Positions 63,702-64,000 of a stretch of DNA of 64,000 bases are shown here, one piece after another. The number at the start of each line of letters is the position of its first letter. Within the stretch, counting starts at the first letter, position 1. The stretch comes from Isoetes taiwanensis. Its lineage: Eukaryota > Streptophyta > Lycopodiopsida > Isoetales > Isoetaceae. The notes beneath the pieces were generated by a model that saw nothing but the letters and a program-made list of their open reading frames with translations, searched no databases and was not told the DNA's origin. The translations under genes were made by a program, and so were the position numbers. The stretch is taken from NCBI GenBank assembly GCA_021234155.1, contig JAJEKV010000147.1:124001-188000 (forward strand), given 5' to 3'.

Positions 63702-64000
63702 GTAATTTTTAACAGAAGGATAATTTTTAATTAGTAATAAAATAAAGTAAGGAGAGTCTTCACCATGGGATATATAGAAAGAATTAGAGCCCATATCCTT
63801 GTTACTCATCCAGTGACATTTAAAGTAGCTATAGAACCCTTCAATCTTGCCAATTTTGTCCGGTCCCTTATTTTAGCCCATCCCCATCTTCGACCATTAA
63901 GGCTACTTCCATCTAAAGTGATTCTTTAATTTATCCATAGAGCTGTGACTCCAAAGACACGTCACAACGATGTTTCCATAATGTCGAAAGGGTCACATTA
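63702..64000 (+). other. Start of HAP2 intron 9
   Basis: The donor GTAATT opens an intron that runs to the window end. No further exon is recognised in the last 299 bases. Confidence 0.7.

Overview
The window looks like nuclear DNA of a land plant with very large introns, most likely a non-flowering one (fern-, lycophyte- or gymnosperm-like). That inference rests on one split host gene whose protein is clearly plant HAP2/GCS1 but diverged from the flowering-plant form, on introns up to about 27 kb filled with retroelements, and on the mix of elements: plant L1-type LINEs, a Ty3/Gypsy LTR element, small non-autonomous LTR elements and a hAT MITE. The species cannot be named from the sequence.

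The host gene is HAP2 (GCS1), the gamete membrane fusogen, on the + strand. Nine exons can be placed between 11801 and 63701. All have GT/AG borders and compatible phases and give 318 codons, and the gene continues past the window end. Exons 1-5 (11801-14334) are compact. Intron 5 is 27.2 kb, intron 7 is 14.2 kb and intron 8 is 7.2 kb. Almost everything downstream of 14335 is therefore intronic to HAP2.

Region by region: 1-11650 is AT-rich upstream DNA with small tandem duplications, a minisatellite, a dispersed repeat, a tRNA-like SINE candidate and two weak sets of exon-like pieces. An array of about 100-bp repeats and an E2F-like site lie just before HAP2. Intron 5 holds a head-to-tail cluster of decayed LINEs on the minus strand (25.8-14.9 kb), a short plus-strand LINE end with a (TAA)n tail, a 12.2-kb Ty3/Gypsy element with both LTRs and a GAACT target duplication (26520-38767), and a plus-strand LINE (39.8-41.2 kb). 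Intron 7 holds an inverted pair of small non-autonomous LTR elements that share an unrecognised ORF. The minus-strand member is itself interrupted by a GC-rich LINE (44.27-46.36 kb) and a 632-bp hAT-type MITE (46762-47393) with a perfect 8-bp target duplication. Several LINE 3' ends follow. Intron 8 holds a second, classical plant L1 LINE (57.8-59.5 kb), its short relative with a (GATA)n tail, a region with imperfect repeats (60-61.2 kb), another LINE 3' end with a long pentamer tail (62.4-62.7 kb) and a SINE-like head.

Three signals deserve most attention. First, about nine copies of a conserved LINE 3'-UTR module can fold into either of two mutually exclusive hairpins. Second, nearly every microsatellite in the window sits exactly where a LINE 3' tail should be. 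Third, the paired non-autonomous LTR elements keep an ORF with no recognised retroelement domain. No tRNA, rRNA, CRISPR or bacterial-type feature was found.
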